A stretch of DNA of 64,000 nucleotides from Acidovorax sp. GBBC 1281 (GTDB lineage Bacteria; Pseudomonadota; Gammaproteobacteria; Burkholderiales; Burkholderiaceae_C), in contig NZ_CP097269.1 in assembly GCF_028473645.1 (NCBI RefSeq), forward strand, positions 3,428,001-3,492,000. The letters run 5' to 3'. Both the position numbers and the translations under genes were made by a program. This document shows, piece by piece, positions 7,925-15,929 of the stretch. Numbering within the stretch: the stretch's first letter is position 1; each line of letters begins with the position of its first letter. Below the pieces are notes generated by a model. The model did no database searches. It was not told where the DNA came from and saw only the letters and a list, made by a program, of their open reading frames with translations.

Positions 7925-9118
7925 TCAGGCTTCCAGATCGGACGGCCAGCGAAAGTAAGGCGCGTGGGGTCCGCGCTCCACATGGACAGCGCCAATGCCG
8001 GTGGCCTTGCTAGTCAGGCGAAAGTCTCCGGATTCGAGCGCTTCCAGATAACCGGCACGGTGCAGACGGGCGATGGCGTCGGCCGTTCGCACACCCCATT
8101 TGCGCGCAAGACGGAAGGTCGGCAGCGTCTCATCTTTCTCGCTTTTTTCAGTTTTCTCGGCCTGGGCAAAGGGTTGCACGAAAACTTTCTTGGCTTCGGC
8201 AACCGCTTGCAGATAGACAGGGGCTGCAGCCTCGGGAATGCTTGCAGAAACTGGCTCCAGAGGTACGCGGTAGGCTGCCACGGGTTCCCGCACGGCAGGC
8301 GCAGGCGCCGGCGAAGACACGGCGGGCAAGGCCGCATGGTTGCTCGGCGGCACCGAAGCAGCGCTCTTCGGAAAAGGCACTTTGGGCAGGCCGAATTTTG
8401 CGGCCCAGTCGAATGCAATGGGCCGGTGCAGTTTCGCAATCGACTGGGCAAATAGCTCCAGCGTCTCGGGTGCCACCACACGGCACACGGAAAGCGTGGA
8501 TGCCCAGCCGGACTCCTTGTCGACTCGGCGGTCGATGGTGGAGCGCAACTGATCGTTCTTCATGACCGTCTCCAGCCCAGCAAAGGGCGTACGCGGACGC
8601 GTGATGCGCGCGCCCTGGCTGATCAGGACAGCGCTCTCGAATCTAGGCATGAGCGTAAAACCCAGGCGTTTGGGCACGGTAATCACGGCGTCCTTGAGGA
8701 GAGATTGCAGCACCAGGATGTGACGGCGGTTCTGCTCGATGGGCGACGCGATGCCGCGAGCATTCCCGCCAAAAAACGCGGTGAATTCACCCATCTCGTT
8801 CATGGCCACGCCCTGGCTGAAGCTCTTGGATTCGCAAACCCATATCTCCATGAACCGATTGATGAGCAGGTGGTCGATCTGCGCGACTCGGTCTGCATGT
8901 TCGATGCGCAAGTCATGGATGACAGCCCAATTTTTAGACGACTTGTGGTGAAAGTCGATCTCGTAGGCAGCGTCCTTTTCCGCCTTCGCGCCGGCCCGGA
9001 TCATGCGAATTTCCCATTCGATGTTGGCTTTGGCTTGCGACGTTGCCTGCGGGTGGCGCATCAGCGCCTCCAGCGCTTCGATGTCCTCTTTCCGGTCTTG
9101 TGCACTCTTGATCAGCAT
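7925..9118 (-). CDS. NERD domain-containing protein
   Basis: A 397-residue protein. Residues about 50-150 carry a nuclease-related (NERD) domain with AQIDHLLINRFMEIWVCESK, where the Asp and the E-x-K pair are the expected catalytic-type residues. A charged N-terminal helix comes before it. The middle is Pro/Ala-rich and probably disordered (about 250-330), and a small C-terminal domain follows (TFRLARKWGVRTADAIARLH), perhaps a winged helix. The DNA or other target is unknown. It begins 18 bp after cobC on the same strand, with a good ribosome site (AAAGGGAG), so it may be transcribed as a passenger of the cobalamin operon. Its 3' end lies close to IS copy 1. Confidence 0.85.
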   Translation of the reverse strand: MLIKSAQDRKEDIEALEALMRHPQATSQAKANIEWEIRMIRAGAKAEKDAAYEIDFHHKSSKNWAVIHDLRIEHADRVAQIDHLLINRFMEIWVCESKSFSQGVAMNEMGEFTAFFGGNARGIASPIEQNRRHILVLQSLLKDAVITVPKRLGFTLMPRFESAVLISQGARITRPRTPFAGLETVMKNDQLRSTIDRRVDKESGWASTLSVCRVVAPETLELFAQSIAKLHRPIAFDWAAKFGLPKVPFPKSAASVPPSNHAALPAVSSPAPAPAVREPVAAYRVPLEPVSASIPEAAAPVYLQAVAEAKKVFVQPFAQAEKTEKSEKDETLPTFRLARKWGVRTADAIARLHRAGYLEALESGDFRLTSKATGIGAVHVERGPHAPYFRWPSDLEA

Positions 9119-9136
9119 TTTTTGAACTTTCTCCCT

Positions 9137-10162
9137 TTATTGATGGAATGGGTGGTGACGCGCCCACGCCCCGGCCAGATCCTCGCACGCGCGTGGCGCC
9201 AACACCCCCAGCCGCACCTGCCCCGGCAAGCCGAAGGACGCGCAGTCCCGCAGCTTGATACCTTCCTCGCGCAAGGCTGCCAATGCAGCCGGCAAGTCCT
9301 GCACCCCAGGCCGTGCCACGAAGTAGTTGGCCACGCTCCCGGGCACGACGGCCCAGCCCAGCGATTCGCACAGCGCCTGCTGCTGCGCCTTCCAGGCTCG
9401 CAGCGTGTCCAGGCTGTCGCCCAGCCAGCGCTGGGTGGAGGCCAGGGTCCATGCCGTGAGCAACGCCACGCCGTGGGCGCCGATGGGCCACGATGGCGCC
9501 AGCGACTGCAGCGCGGCCAGGTCTTGCGGCGGCTGCGCCTGCGGCGCGATGGCATAGGCCGCGCGCACGCCCGTCAGACCCAGGGCCTTGTTGGGCGTCC
9601 ACAGCTGCCAGGCGTTGGCGGGCATGTCGGTGGCAGTGCCCTGCAGGCGCAGGGGGGCGTAGGCGCAGTCGAGCACGCGCAGTGCGCCGTCTTGCGCTCC
9701 GATCCGGGCCCAGGCGGCCAGCGCGGGGTCGGTCGTGCCGAGCGGGCTGGCGGGCTCGCAGGCCCAGCACAGGCCGGTGACTGCCGGGTCCGCACCGGGT
9801 GCGGCGGGCCGCACGTCCAGCCCCAAGGCCTGCGCCGCGCGCGTGTAGTCCCCATAGCCATGCGCCGGCACCGCCACGGCCCGCACGCCACGCCGGGCGG
9901 CGAAGGCGGTGATGCGGTGGATGAATTCGCTCGCGCTGCCCGCGATCACGATGCGCACCGGCGCCACGCCGTGGAAGGCGCCCAGGTGCTCGCGCAACGC
10001 GGTGTAGGCCGGGTCGGGGTAGTGCCGGGCATCGGCTTCGCGCAGCGCCTGGACCACCCCGGGGCACGGGCCGCAGGCGTTGCTGTTGGTGGAAAAGTCG
10101 TGCAGCGGCACGCCCAGGGCGTCCGGGCCGCCATGCAGGGGGGCGTGCGCCGTCACATCCAT
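9137..10162 (-). CDS. cobC: Threonine-phosphate decarboxylase (PLP enzyme of cobalamin synthesis)
   Basis: A 341-residue class-I/II aminotransferase-fold protein called CobC in the aerobic nomenclature (CobD in Salmonella). It supplies (R)-1-amino-2-propanol phosphate for the nucleotide loop. Seen are DFSTNSNACGPCPGVVQAL at the N-terminus, ARHYPDPAYTALREHLGAFH, the substrate and PLP region GSASEFIHRITAF, and LWTPNKALGLTGVRAAY containing the Schiff-base-type lysine. The start at 10162 overlaps the cbiB stop by 10 bp, consistent with coupled translation. The same frame extends far upstream but only as an antisense artefact over bluB and cbiB. Confidence 0.93.
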   Translation of the reverse strand: MDVTAHAPLHGGPDALGVPLHDFSTNSNACGPCPGVVQALREADARHYPDPAYTALREHLGAFHGVAPVRIVIAGSASEFIHRITAFAARRGVRAVAVPAHGYGDYTRAAQALGLDVRPAAPGADPAVTGLCWACEPASPLGTTDPALAAWARIGAQDGALRVLDCAYAPLRLQGTATDMPANAWQLWTPNKALGLTGVRAAYAIAPQAQPPQDLAALQSLAPSWPIGAHGVALLTAWTLASTQRWLGDSLDTLRAWKAQQQALCESLGWAVVPGSVANYFVARPGVQDLPAALAALREEGIKLRDCASFGLPGQVRLGVLAPRACEDLAGAWARHHPFHQ

Positions 10163-11127
10163 TGCAGCACCCACAATGCTATTGAAAAGTGAGCAACCAG
10201 GGCAATCAATCCGCCGGCAACGACCACTTTCGATGCACAGCCTGCCGCCCGGGGCGTGTCGCGGGCGGCAGCGCCCCGCCCTTCGTGGTGGAGCGTGTAC
10301 ACGCCGGGCTTGGCCAGGCGCACGCCCAGGGCCAGCGCCATGGCAGCCATGGGCCAGCCGCTGTTGGGCGACGGCGTGCGGCGCGCTTCGGTCGCCAGCA
10401 CGCGCCAGCGCGGGCCGCCGGCAATGGCCCGCAGCAGCAGCGCCGTGAGCCGCGCTGGCAGCCATGACAGCACATCGTCCGCGCGCGCCGCCCATTTGCC
10501 GGCCCACTGCCAGTAACGCCCGCCGCGCATGCCGGGGTAGCCCCACATGGCATCGGCCGTGTTGGCGAAGCGGTAGAGCGCGGCGCCGGGCAGGCCCAGC
10601 AGCGCGAACCAGAACAGCGGCGCGACCACGGAGTCGTTGAGGTTTTCGGCCAGCGACTCGATGGCGCTCTCGCGCACCTGCACCGCGTCGAGCGCCTGCA
10701 CGTCGCGGCTCACCAGGCGCGCCAGGCGCGCGCGCCCGGCCTCCAGCGATTCGGCCAGGGCGGCTTCCACCGCCAGCACCTCGTCGCGCAGCATGCGCCA
10801 GGCCAGCAGCGGCTTGAGCAGCAGCGCCATCAGCACCGCGGCCAGCCATGGCGGCGCGTGACGCAGCACAGCCCACTGCAGCACCGCCGACACGATCAAA
10901 ACCACGGCGGCCAGCGCACACCACAGCAACGCTGCCAGCCCGAAAGACCGCCAATCGCGCGCAGTGGGCGCGCGAGGCGCCACCCGGTCGCCGCCGGCCT
11001 GCAGCGCGCGGCCCATCCAGACCACGGGGTGCACGGCCACGGGCGGCTCGCCGAAGCACCGGTCGATGGCCAGCGCGAGCGGCACTGCCGCGGCGGGCGC
11101 GAGGGCCAGGGCCCAGGCGGCGTCCAT
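10153..11127 (-). CDS. cbiB: Adenosylcobinamide-phosphate synthase, membrane protein
   Basis: A 324-residue polytopic membrane protein of the CbiB/CobD family, attaching the aminopropanol arm to adenosylcobyric acid. Family segments are AIDRCFGEPPVAVHPVVWMG, LVSRDVQALDAVQVRESAIE, SLAENLNDSVVAPLFWF, RFANTADAMWGYPG and EARRTPSPNSGWPMAAMALA. The start at 11127 shares one base with the bluB stop (TGATG). The last residues (ALVAHFSIALWVLQWM) run through one of the GCTAT-type palindromic repeats found elsewhere in the window, so the C-terminal tail may be an acquired extension. Confidence 0.95.
   Translation of the reverse strand: MDAAWALALAPAAAVPLALAIDRCFGEPPVAVHPVVWMGRALQAGGDRVAPRAPTARDWRSFGLAALLWCALAAVVLIVSAVLQWAVLRHAPPWLAAVLMALLLKPLLAWRMLRDEVLAVEAALAESLEAGRARLARLVSRDVQALDAVQVRESAIESLAENLNDSVVAPLFWFALLGLPGAALYRFANTADAMWGYPGMRGGRYWQWAGKWAARADDVLSWLPARLTALLLRAIAGGPRWRVLATEARRTPSPNSGWPMAAMALALGVRLAKPGVYTLHHEGRGAAARDTPRAAGCASKVVVAGGLIALVAHFSIALWVLQWM
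10172..10207 (-). repeat. GCTAT-type palindromic repeat at the cbiB 3' end
   Basis: The core TGCTATTGAAAAGTGAGCA lies at 10177-10195. It is a degenerate member of the repeat also seen at 13297, 15504, 38132, 48733, 55566, 56629 and 63270. It lies inside the last codons of cbiB, next to the cobC start. Confidence 0.5.
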
Positions 11128-11870
11128 CAACGGGGGCCCTTTTCGCCAGCGGCAGGCATCGGGTCCGCGGCAACGCCTTCCGCCAGCCAGGGTGCCGGCT
11201 GGCCCCAGGCGTTGTCGAACACCACGGTGCGAAGCGGCGCGCGGCGCGCCCAGCGCTCCTGCTGCAGCATGGGTTCTTCGTAGAAGCCGTGCACCGGGCC
11301 GATGGACAGCAGCGCCACCGCCTCGGCACCGGGGGGCAGGCCCAGCAGAGCGCCCACGGCGGCGGGGTCGAACATGGACACCCAGCCCATGCCCAGCCCC
11401 TCGGCGCGCGCGGCCAGCCACAGGTTCTGCAGTGCGCAGGCGACCGAGGCCAGGTCCATCTGCGGCAGCGTGCGGCGGCCGAACACGTGCGCCTCGCGGC
11501 CATCGGCCAGCGCCACGGCGATGCATTCGGCCGCATCGCGCAGGCCCTCGACCTTCAGGCGCAAAAATTCCGCGCCCCGCTCGCCCAGCGCCTCGGCCGT
11601 GCGCAGGCGCTCGGCCTCCACACAGGCGTGCAGGCGCCCGCGCAGCGCTCCATCCGCCACGCGGATGAAACGCCAGGGCTGCATGAAGCCCACGCTGGGG
11701 CCGTGGTGCGCGGCCTCCAGCAGCCGAGCCAGCACCTCGGGCGCGACCTGTCCGCCCGCGAAGTGGCGCATGTCGCGGCGCTCGCGGATGGCGCGGTACA
11801 CGGCGGCGCGCTCCTCTGCGGAGAAGGCGGCGCCCTGCGCACTGCCGTTGGGCGGCGTGGGGGATGGCAT
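11127..11870 (-). CDS. bluB: 5,6-dimethylbenzimidazole synthase
   Basis: A 247-residue nitroreductase-fold protein. BluB cleaves reduced FMN with oxygen to form the lower ligand base DMB. Visible are AIRERRDMRHFAGG (FMN phosphate binding), AAHHGPSVGFMQPWRFIRV, and EGLGMGWVSMFDPAAVGALL. Its presence means the lower ligand is made aerobically, in line with CobT nearby. The ATG at 11870 is chosen. A TTG at 11900 overlapping the cobO stop is also possible and would add 10 residues and tighten coupling. Downstream it shares one base with cbiB. Confidence 0.94.
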   Translation of the reverse strand: MPSPTPPNGSAQGAAFSAEERAAVYRAIRERRDMRHFAGGQVAPEVLARLLEAAHHGPSVGFMQPWRFIRVADGALRGRLHACVEAERLRTAEALGERGAEFLRLKVEGLRDAAECIAVALADGREAHVFGRRTLPQMDLASVACALQNLWLAARAEGLGMGWVSMFDPAAVGALLGLPPGAEAVALLSIGPVHGFYEEPMLQQERWARRAPLRTVVFDNAWGQPAPWLAEGVAADPMPAAGEKGPR

Positions 11871-11896
11871 GGCAGCGCGGGGGTGGTCGGCGGGGC

Positions 11897-12466
11897 TCAA
11901 TCCTCGATGCCGCGCTGCGCCGGCACGCCGGCCTGGAACGCGTGCTTGACCATGCCCATCTCGGTCACGGTGTCGGCCAGCTCGATCACCTCGGGCGGGC
12001 AGCGGCGGCCGGTGAGCACCACGTGCACATGGCGCGGGCGGTCGCGCAGCACCTGCAGCACCTCGTCGAGCGGCAGCCAGCCGTAGATGAGCGGGTAGGT
12101 GATCTCGTCCAGCACCACCAGGAAGAATTCGCCGCCCAGCACGGCAGCGCGCGCGCGCTCCCAGCCGGCGCGGGCCAGTTCGGCCGACTGATCGATGTCG
12201 CGGCTCTTCCAGGTGAAGCCGTCGCCCAGGCCCTCGATGGGGATGCCCAGCTGCTCGAACATGCGGTGCTCGCCGAAGCGCGCGGTGGGCACCTTCATGA
12301 ACTGGAAGATCTTGACCGGCTTGCCGCGCCCGTGGGCGCGCAGGGCGAGGCCGAACGCGGCGGTGCTCTTGCCCTTGCCGTTGCCGGTGTTGACCAGCAC
12401 GATGCCGCGGCGCTCGCCGTCGGGTTTTTCGGAGCGCCGTTCGGCGGGAGGGGTTTCGATCTGCAT
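11897..12466 (-). CDS. cobO: Cob(I)yrinic acid a,c-diamide adenosyltransferase
   Basis: A 189-residue protein of the CobA/CobO/BtuR family. It transfers the adenosyl group of ATP to the cobalt of corrinoids. It has the P-loop [14 protein letters not shown], the segment [31 protein letters not shown], and the C-terminal [19 protein letters not shown], all diagnostic. The ATG at 12466 is chosen for the usual length of about 190 residues. A 67-bp gap separates it from btuD. This is the largest gap in the operon and carries a run of nine A/T pairs. Confidence 0.96.
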   Translation of the reverse strand: MQIETPPAERRSEKPDGERRGIVLVNTGNGKGKSTAAFGLALRAHGRGKPVKIFQFMKVPTARFGEHRMFEQLGIPIEGLGDGFTWKSRDIDQSAELARAGWERARAAVLGGEFFLVVLDEITYPLIYGWLPLDEVLQVLRDRPRHVHVVLTGRRCPPEVIELADTVTEMGMVKHAFQAGVPAQRGIED

Positions 12467-12533
12467 GCGCAATGTCTCGGAAGTCGTTCGAAAAAAAAAG
12501 GGGCGACAGCGGTGGCCGGGAGGGTGGCCGGCC

Positions 12534-13313
12534 CTAGTCGATGCGCGGCAGCGACACCCACAGGCCCGCCACCTGCTGCACCTGGATGCGCTGGTCGAAC
12601 ACGGCCTGCAGCGCGGCGTGGGTGGCCGGATCGGCGCAGGCGCCATGGTGCACGATGCGGCCGCGGTCCATGATGGCCATGTCGTCGGCCTGCAGCGCGA
12701 GCGACACCTCGTGCAGCACGCTCACCACCGTGCCGCCGCCCGCCGCCAGCGCGCGCATGGCGTGCAGCCAGTCGGCCTGGTGCGGGGGATCGAGGTTGGC
12801 CAGGGGTTCGTCCATCAGCAGCACCTCGGCCTGCACGGCCAGCGCGCGCGCCAGCAGCACCCGCTGGCGCTCCCCGCCCGACAGCTGCCCGAGCGGCCGG
12901 TGGCGCCAGTCCCAGGCCTGCGTGGTGCGCAGGGCCTGCTCCACCGCCGCATGGTCGGCGGCGCTGGCCGGGGCCATCCAGCGCTGGTGCGGCAGGCGCC
13001 CGAGCATGGCGACGTCGTAGGCCGTGAGATCGTCCGCCGAGGCTTCGTTCTGCCCCAGCCAGGCCAGCCGGCAGGCGCGCTCGCGGGCCGGCATGGCGGC
13101 CAGGGGACGGCCCAGCAGCTCGACCCGGCCGGACACCGCCGCGCCGCGCAGCAGGCCCGCCAGCACCTTGAGCAAGGTGGACTTGCCGGCGCCGTTGGGG
13201 CCGACCACGCTGGTCCAGCGGCCGGCGGGCACGGCCAGGTCCACGCCGTTCAATACCTGGGCATTTCCGATATGTGCCGCGATGTTGATTGCCTCGATTG
13301 CTATTTTTTTCAT
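12534..13313 (-). CDS. btuD: Corrinoid ABC transporter ATP-binding protein
   Basis: A 259-residue ABC ATPase of the FecCD-associated type, powering import of corrinoids through BtuC. Motifs are Walker [11 protein letters not shown]-loop WLGQNEAS, signature LSGGERQR, Walker [13 protein letters not shown] and H-loop VLHEVSLA. Its ATG overlaps the btuC stop as ATGA (13310-13313). The start codon and first codons (MKKIAIEAI) are inside a GCTAT...ATAGC repeat, so the native start may once have been different. Confidence 0.93.
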   Translation of the reverse strand: MKKIAIEAINIAAHIGNAQVLNGVDLAVPAGRWTSVVGPNGAGKSTLLKVLAGLLRGAAVSGRVELLGRPLAAMPARERACRLAWLGQNEASADDLTAYDVAMLGRLPHQRWMAPASAADHAAVEQALRTTQAWDWRHRPLGQLSGGERQRVLLARALAVQAEVLLMDEPLANLDPPHQADWLHAMRALAAGGGTVVSVLHEVSLALQADDMAIMDRGRIVHHGACADPATHAALQAVFDQRIQVQQVAGLWVSLPRID

Positions 13314-13338
13314 AGCGAATGGCCCTGCATGGAGCGCC
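13297..13338 (-). repeat. GCTAT-type palindromic repeat at the btuC/btuD junction
   Basis: On the minus strand the core reads GCTATGAAAAAAATAGCAAT (13316-13297). It supplies the ATG of btuD and the TGA of btuC. The flanking GGCGCTCCATGCAGGGCC resembles the outer part of the other copies. Confidence 0.65.
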
Positions 13339-14407
13339 GGTGCATCAGCCACAGCAGGTAGGTGCCGCCCAGCGCCGCGGTGAGCACGCCCACGGGCAGC
13401 TCCTGCGGCGCCAGGATCCAGCGTGCCAGGATGTCGGCCGCCAGCAGCAGCGCCGCGCCCATCAGGCTGGACAGCACGATGTGCCGTTGGTGCGTGACCT
13501 TCACGATGGAACGCACCAGGTGCGGCGCGGCCAGCCCCACGAAGGCGATCAGGCCGGTCTGCGCCACGGCCGTGCCGGTGGCCAGCGCCATGGCCGCCAC
13601 CAGCCCCGCGCGCATGGGCGCCAGCGGCAGGCCCAGGCTGGCGGCCGTGGCCTCGCCCAGCGTCAGGCCGTCGAGCGCGCGCGACAGGGTCCACGCGGCG
13701 ATGCCGCACAGCGCCCACGCCCCGGCCATGAGCGCGCAGGCCACCCAGCCGACGAAGCTGGTGCTGCCCAGCGTGAAGGCCTGCATGGCCTGCAGGATGT
13801 CCGGCGAGGCCAGCTCCACCAAGTCGCGCAGCGCACCCAGCACCACGCCCACGATCACCCCGGCCAGCAGCAGGCGCAGCGTGTGCTGCACCCCGCGCGC
13901 CAGCACCAGGGTCAGGGCCACGGCGCCGGCCGCGCCGAGAAACGCCATGCCGGTGACGCCCAGCCGCGCCAGCCACTGCGCCGCCATGGGCGACACGCCG
14001 AACACCACCATCGCCAGCGCGCCACCCAGCGCCGCGCCCGAGGCCGAGCCCAACAAGTACGGATCGGCCAGCGGGTTGCGGAAAAGGCCCTGCGCCACCG
14101 CGCCCGCCAGCCCCAGCAGCGCGCCCGCCAGCCAGGCGCCCAGCGTGCGCGGCAGGCGGATCTCCCACACGATCTGCCAGGCCACCGGGTCCTGGCCCAT
14201 GCGCAGCAGGCTGTCGAATCCCGTGCTGCCCACGCAGGCGCCGACGACCAGCAGCAGCGCGCTGGCGACCAGCAGGCAGGCGCCCAGCCACGCGGCGCGG
14301 CGCGGGCCGGGGCCGGGCTGCGCGGCATGCGAGGCCGCCGGCACGGGCTGCGATGGCATTGGCGATGACGATGGCATGGCGGGTGCGCCGTCCGGGGGCA
14401 CGCTCAT
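13310..14407 (-). CDS. btuC: Corrinoid ABC transporter permease
   Basis: A 365-residue FecCD-family permease with about ten membrane segments. Typical features are EIRLPRTLGAWLAGALLGLAG, QGLFRNPLADPYLLGSASGA, and the coupling region GLIAFVGLAAPHLVRSI, with LPVGVLTAALGGTYLLWLM at the end. The start at 14407 overlaps the btuF stop by ATGA. About 35 N-terminal residues before the first TM are Pro/Ser-rich, so a later start (a second ATG ten codons on) is possible. It partners BtuD and BtuF. Confidence 0.94.
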   Translation of the reverse strand: MSVPPDGAPAMPSSSPMPSQPVPAASHAAQPGPGPRRAAWLGACLLVASALLLVVGACVGSTGFDSLLRMGQDPVAWQIVWEIRLPRTLGAWLAGALLGLAGAVAQGLFRNPLADPYLLGSASGAALGGALAMVVFGVSPMAAQWLARLGVTGMAFLGAAGAVALTLVLARGVQHTLRLLLAGVIVGVVLGALRDLVELASPDILQAMQAFTLGSTSFVGWVACALMAGAWALCGIAAWTLSRALDGLTLGEATAASLGLPLAPMRAGLVAAMALATGTAVAQTGLIAFVGLAAPHLVRSIVKVTHQRHIVLSSLMGAALLLAADILARWILAPQELPVGVLTAALGGTYLLWLMHRRSMQGHSL

Positions 14408-15321
14408 GGCGCCTTGTCCGCCAGGCAGCGCGCCATGATGCGCGCGGCCTCGGCCATGCGCGGGCCGGGGCGCACCACCACGTCGGCCTCGCCGGGGCCG
14501 AACAGGCACACGCGCTGCTCGCGCACGGCTTTCAGGCTGTTCCAGCCCGGGTACATCGCCATGGACTGCATGCTGCGGTTGCCCACCATCATCACGTCGG
14601 GCCGCGCCCGCACGACGAACTCGGGGTTCAGCCGCGGGAACGGGCCCAGCTCGGGCGGCACCACGTTGCGCGCGCCCAGGCGCGCCAGCGTCTCGCCGAT
14701 GAACGACGCCGTGCCCGCCGCATACGGCCCCCGGCTCACCTCGAAATACACGCGGGCCCCGCGCGCGCGCGCCGGCAGCGACTGCGTGGCCGCCTGCACG
14801 CCGGCGTCGATCACGCGCCACAGCCGATCGGCGCCCTGCTCCTGCGGCACGCCGAGCAGCTGGCCCAGCGTGGCGAGCACGCGGCGCACATCGGCATGGG
14901 TCTTGGGCTCCAGCGCCACCACCTTCAGGCCCAATGCCTCCAGCCGGTCGCTGGCGCGCGAACTGGTGGCCAGCAACACCACGTCGGGCTGCAGGGCCAC
15001 GATGGCCTCGATGTTCGGATCGATGCCGCCGCCCAGTTGCGGCAGGCGCTGCACGGCTTCGGGCCAGTTGGAATAGCGGTCTACCCCCACCAGGCGCTGG
15101 CATTGCTGCAGCTCGCACACGCTCTCCGTCAGCGAGGGCAGCAGGCTCACGATGCGCTGCGGCGGCTGGGCGAATGCGACGGTGCGCCCGCGCGCATCGG
15201 TCACCTCGAAAGCCTGCGCGGCCGTGGCGCCCGCCATGAAGACGAGGGCCGCGAGCGCCAGCCCCGAGGGCCACCGGCGAGCGGCATGGCAGCGCAGGCG
15301 CTGCAAGAAGCGGTGCGTCAT
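14404..15321 (-). CDS. btuF: Periplasmic corrinoid-binding protein
   Basis: A 305-residue class III periplasmic binding protein. The signal peptide ends near ATAAQAFEV (residue about 37). The mature part shows PQRIVSLLPSLTESVCELQ, GGGIDPNIEAIVALQPDVVLL and the C-terminal lobe with GPYAAGTASFIGETLARLG, matching BtuF/cobalamin-binding proteins. Exported to the periplasm, it hands corrinoid to BtuCD. The start at 15321 overlaps the cobU stop as ATGA, and the stop overlaps btuC the same way. Confidence 0.93.
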   Translation of the reverse strand: MTHRFLQRLRCHAARRWPSGLALAALVFMAGATAAQAFEVTDARGRTVAFAQPPQRIVSLLPSLTESVCELQQCQRLVGVDRYSNWPEAVQRLPQLGGGIDPNIEAIVALQPDVVLLATSSRASDRLEALGLKVVALEPKTHADVRRVLATLGQLLGVPQEQGADRLWRVIDAGVQAATQSLPARARGARVYFEVSRGPYAAGTASFIGETLARLGARNVVPPELGPFPRLNPEFVVRARPDVMMVGNRSMQSMAMYPGWNSLKAVREQRVCLFGPGEADVVVRPGPRMAEAARIMARCLADKAP

Positions 15322-15929
15322 GGCGTGTCCTTCAACGTGAGCGGCAGGCCCGCCGCGACCAGGGTGACGCGCTGGCAGGCCTCGGCCACGCGCTGGTTGA
15401 GCCCCCCGAGCGCATCGACGAAGGCGCGCACCTCGCGGCCCATGGGAATCACGCCCAGGCCGATCTCGTTGCCCACCAGCACCACCGGGCCGGGGGACTG
15501 GCCGATTGCTCCTAAAAACATAGCGCACTGCCCCAGCCAATCATGCGCTGGAGGCTGATTTGGCTCCAAACCCTCCGAGACCGGCGCTGGGGCCGGGGCC
15601 GGCATGAGCCAGTTGGTGAGCCAGAGCGTGAGGCAGTCCACCACGATCAGCGTGTCGGCGCTGCCGTGGCGGGCGATGGCGCGGGCCAGGTCGAGCGGCT
15701 CTTCCAGCGTTCGCAGGCCGGGCACGCGCTCGGCGCGGTCGCGCTGGTGGCGTGCGATGCGTTCGCGCATCTCGTCGTCCCAGGGTTGCCCGGTGGCGAT
15801 CAGCAGCGCGCGGTGCGTGGGCGAATCGGCCAGCCACTGGCGCGCCAGCAGCTCGGCGCGGCGCGACTTGCCGCTCTTTTGGCCGCCCAGGATCAGCTCG
15901 CTGGCGGCGATGGGGCCGGGGCTGCTCAT
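15318..15929 (-). CDS. cobU: Adenosylcobinamide kinase/guanylyltransferase with repeat-derived insert
   Basis: A 203-residue CobU/CobP protein that phosphorylates adenosylcobinamide and transfers GMP to it. Motifs are the P-loop LILGGQKSGKSRRAE, IATGQPWDDEMRERIARHQ, VVDCLTLWLTNWLM, VLVGNEIGLGVIPMGREVR and FVDALGGLNQRVAEAC. The stretch between LTNWLM and VVLVGN is partly encoded by a GCTAT-type repeat (15504-15570), giving PPAHDWLGQCAMFLGA where the family is normally variable. The reading frame is kept, so the enzyme is probably functional. It overlaps cobB and btuF by ATGA on either side. Confidence 0.93.
   Translation of the reverse strand: MSSPGPIAASELILGGQKSGKSRRAELLARQWLADSPTHRALLIATGQPWDDEMRERIARHQRDRAERVPGLRTLEEPLDLARAIARHGSADTLIVVDCLTLWLTNWLMPAPAPAPVSEGLEPNQPPAHDWLGQCAMFLGAIGQSPGPVVLVGNEIGLGVIPMGREVRAFVDALGGLNQRVAEACQRVTLVAAGLPLTLKDTP
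15504..15570 (-). repeat. GCTAT-type palindromic repeat inside cobU
   Basis: On the minus strand it reads through GGAGCCAAATCAGCCTCCAG, then GCGC, and ends at the core GCTATGTTTTTAGGAGCAAT. This is the most complete match to the copies at 38132 and 55566. It is translated in frame as part of CobU. Confidence 0.7.

Noticed and set aside
12467..12533. Terminator between btuD and cobO
   Set aside because: A GGCCGG/CCGGCC stem and a run of nine T on the minus strand are present, but about 15 bases separate them, so this is not a standard intrinsic terminator and operon continuity is assumed.
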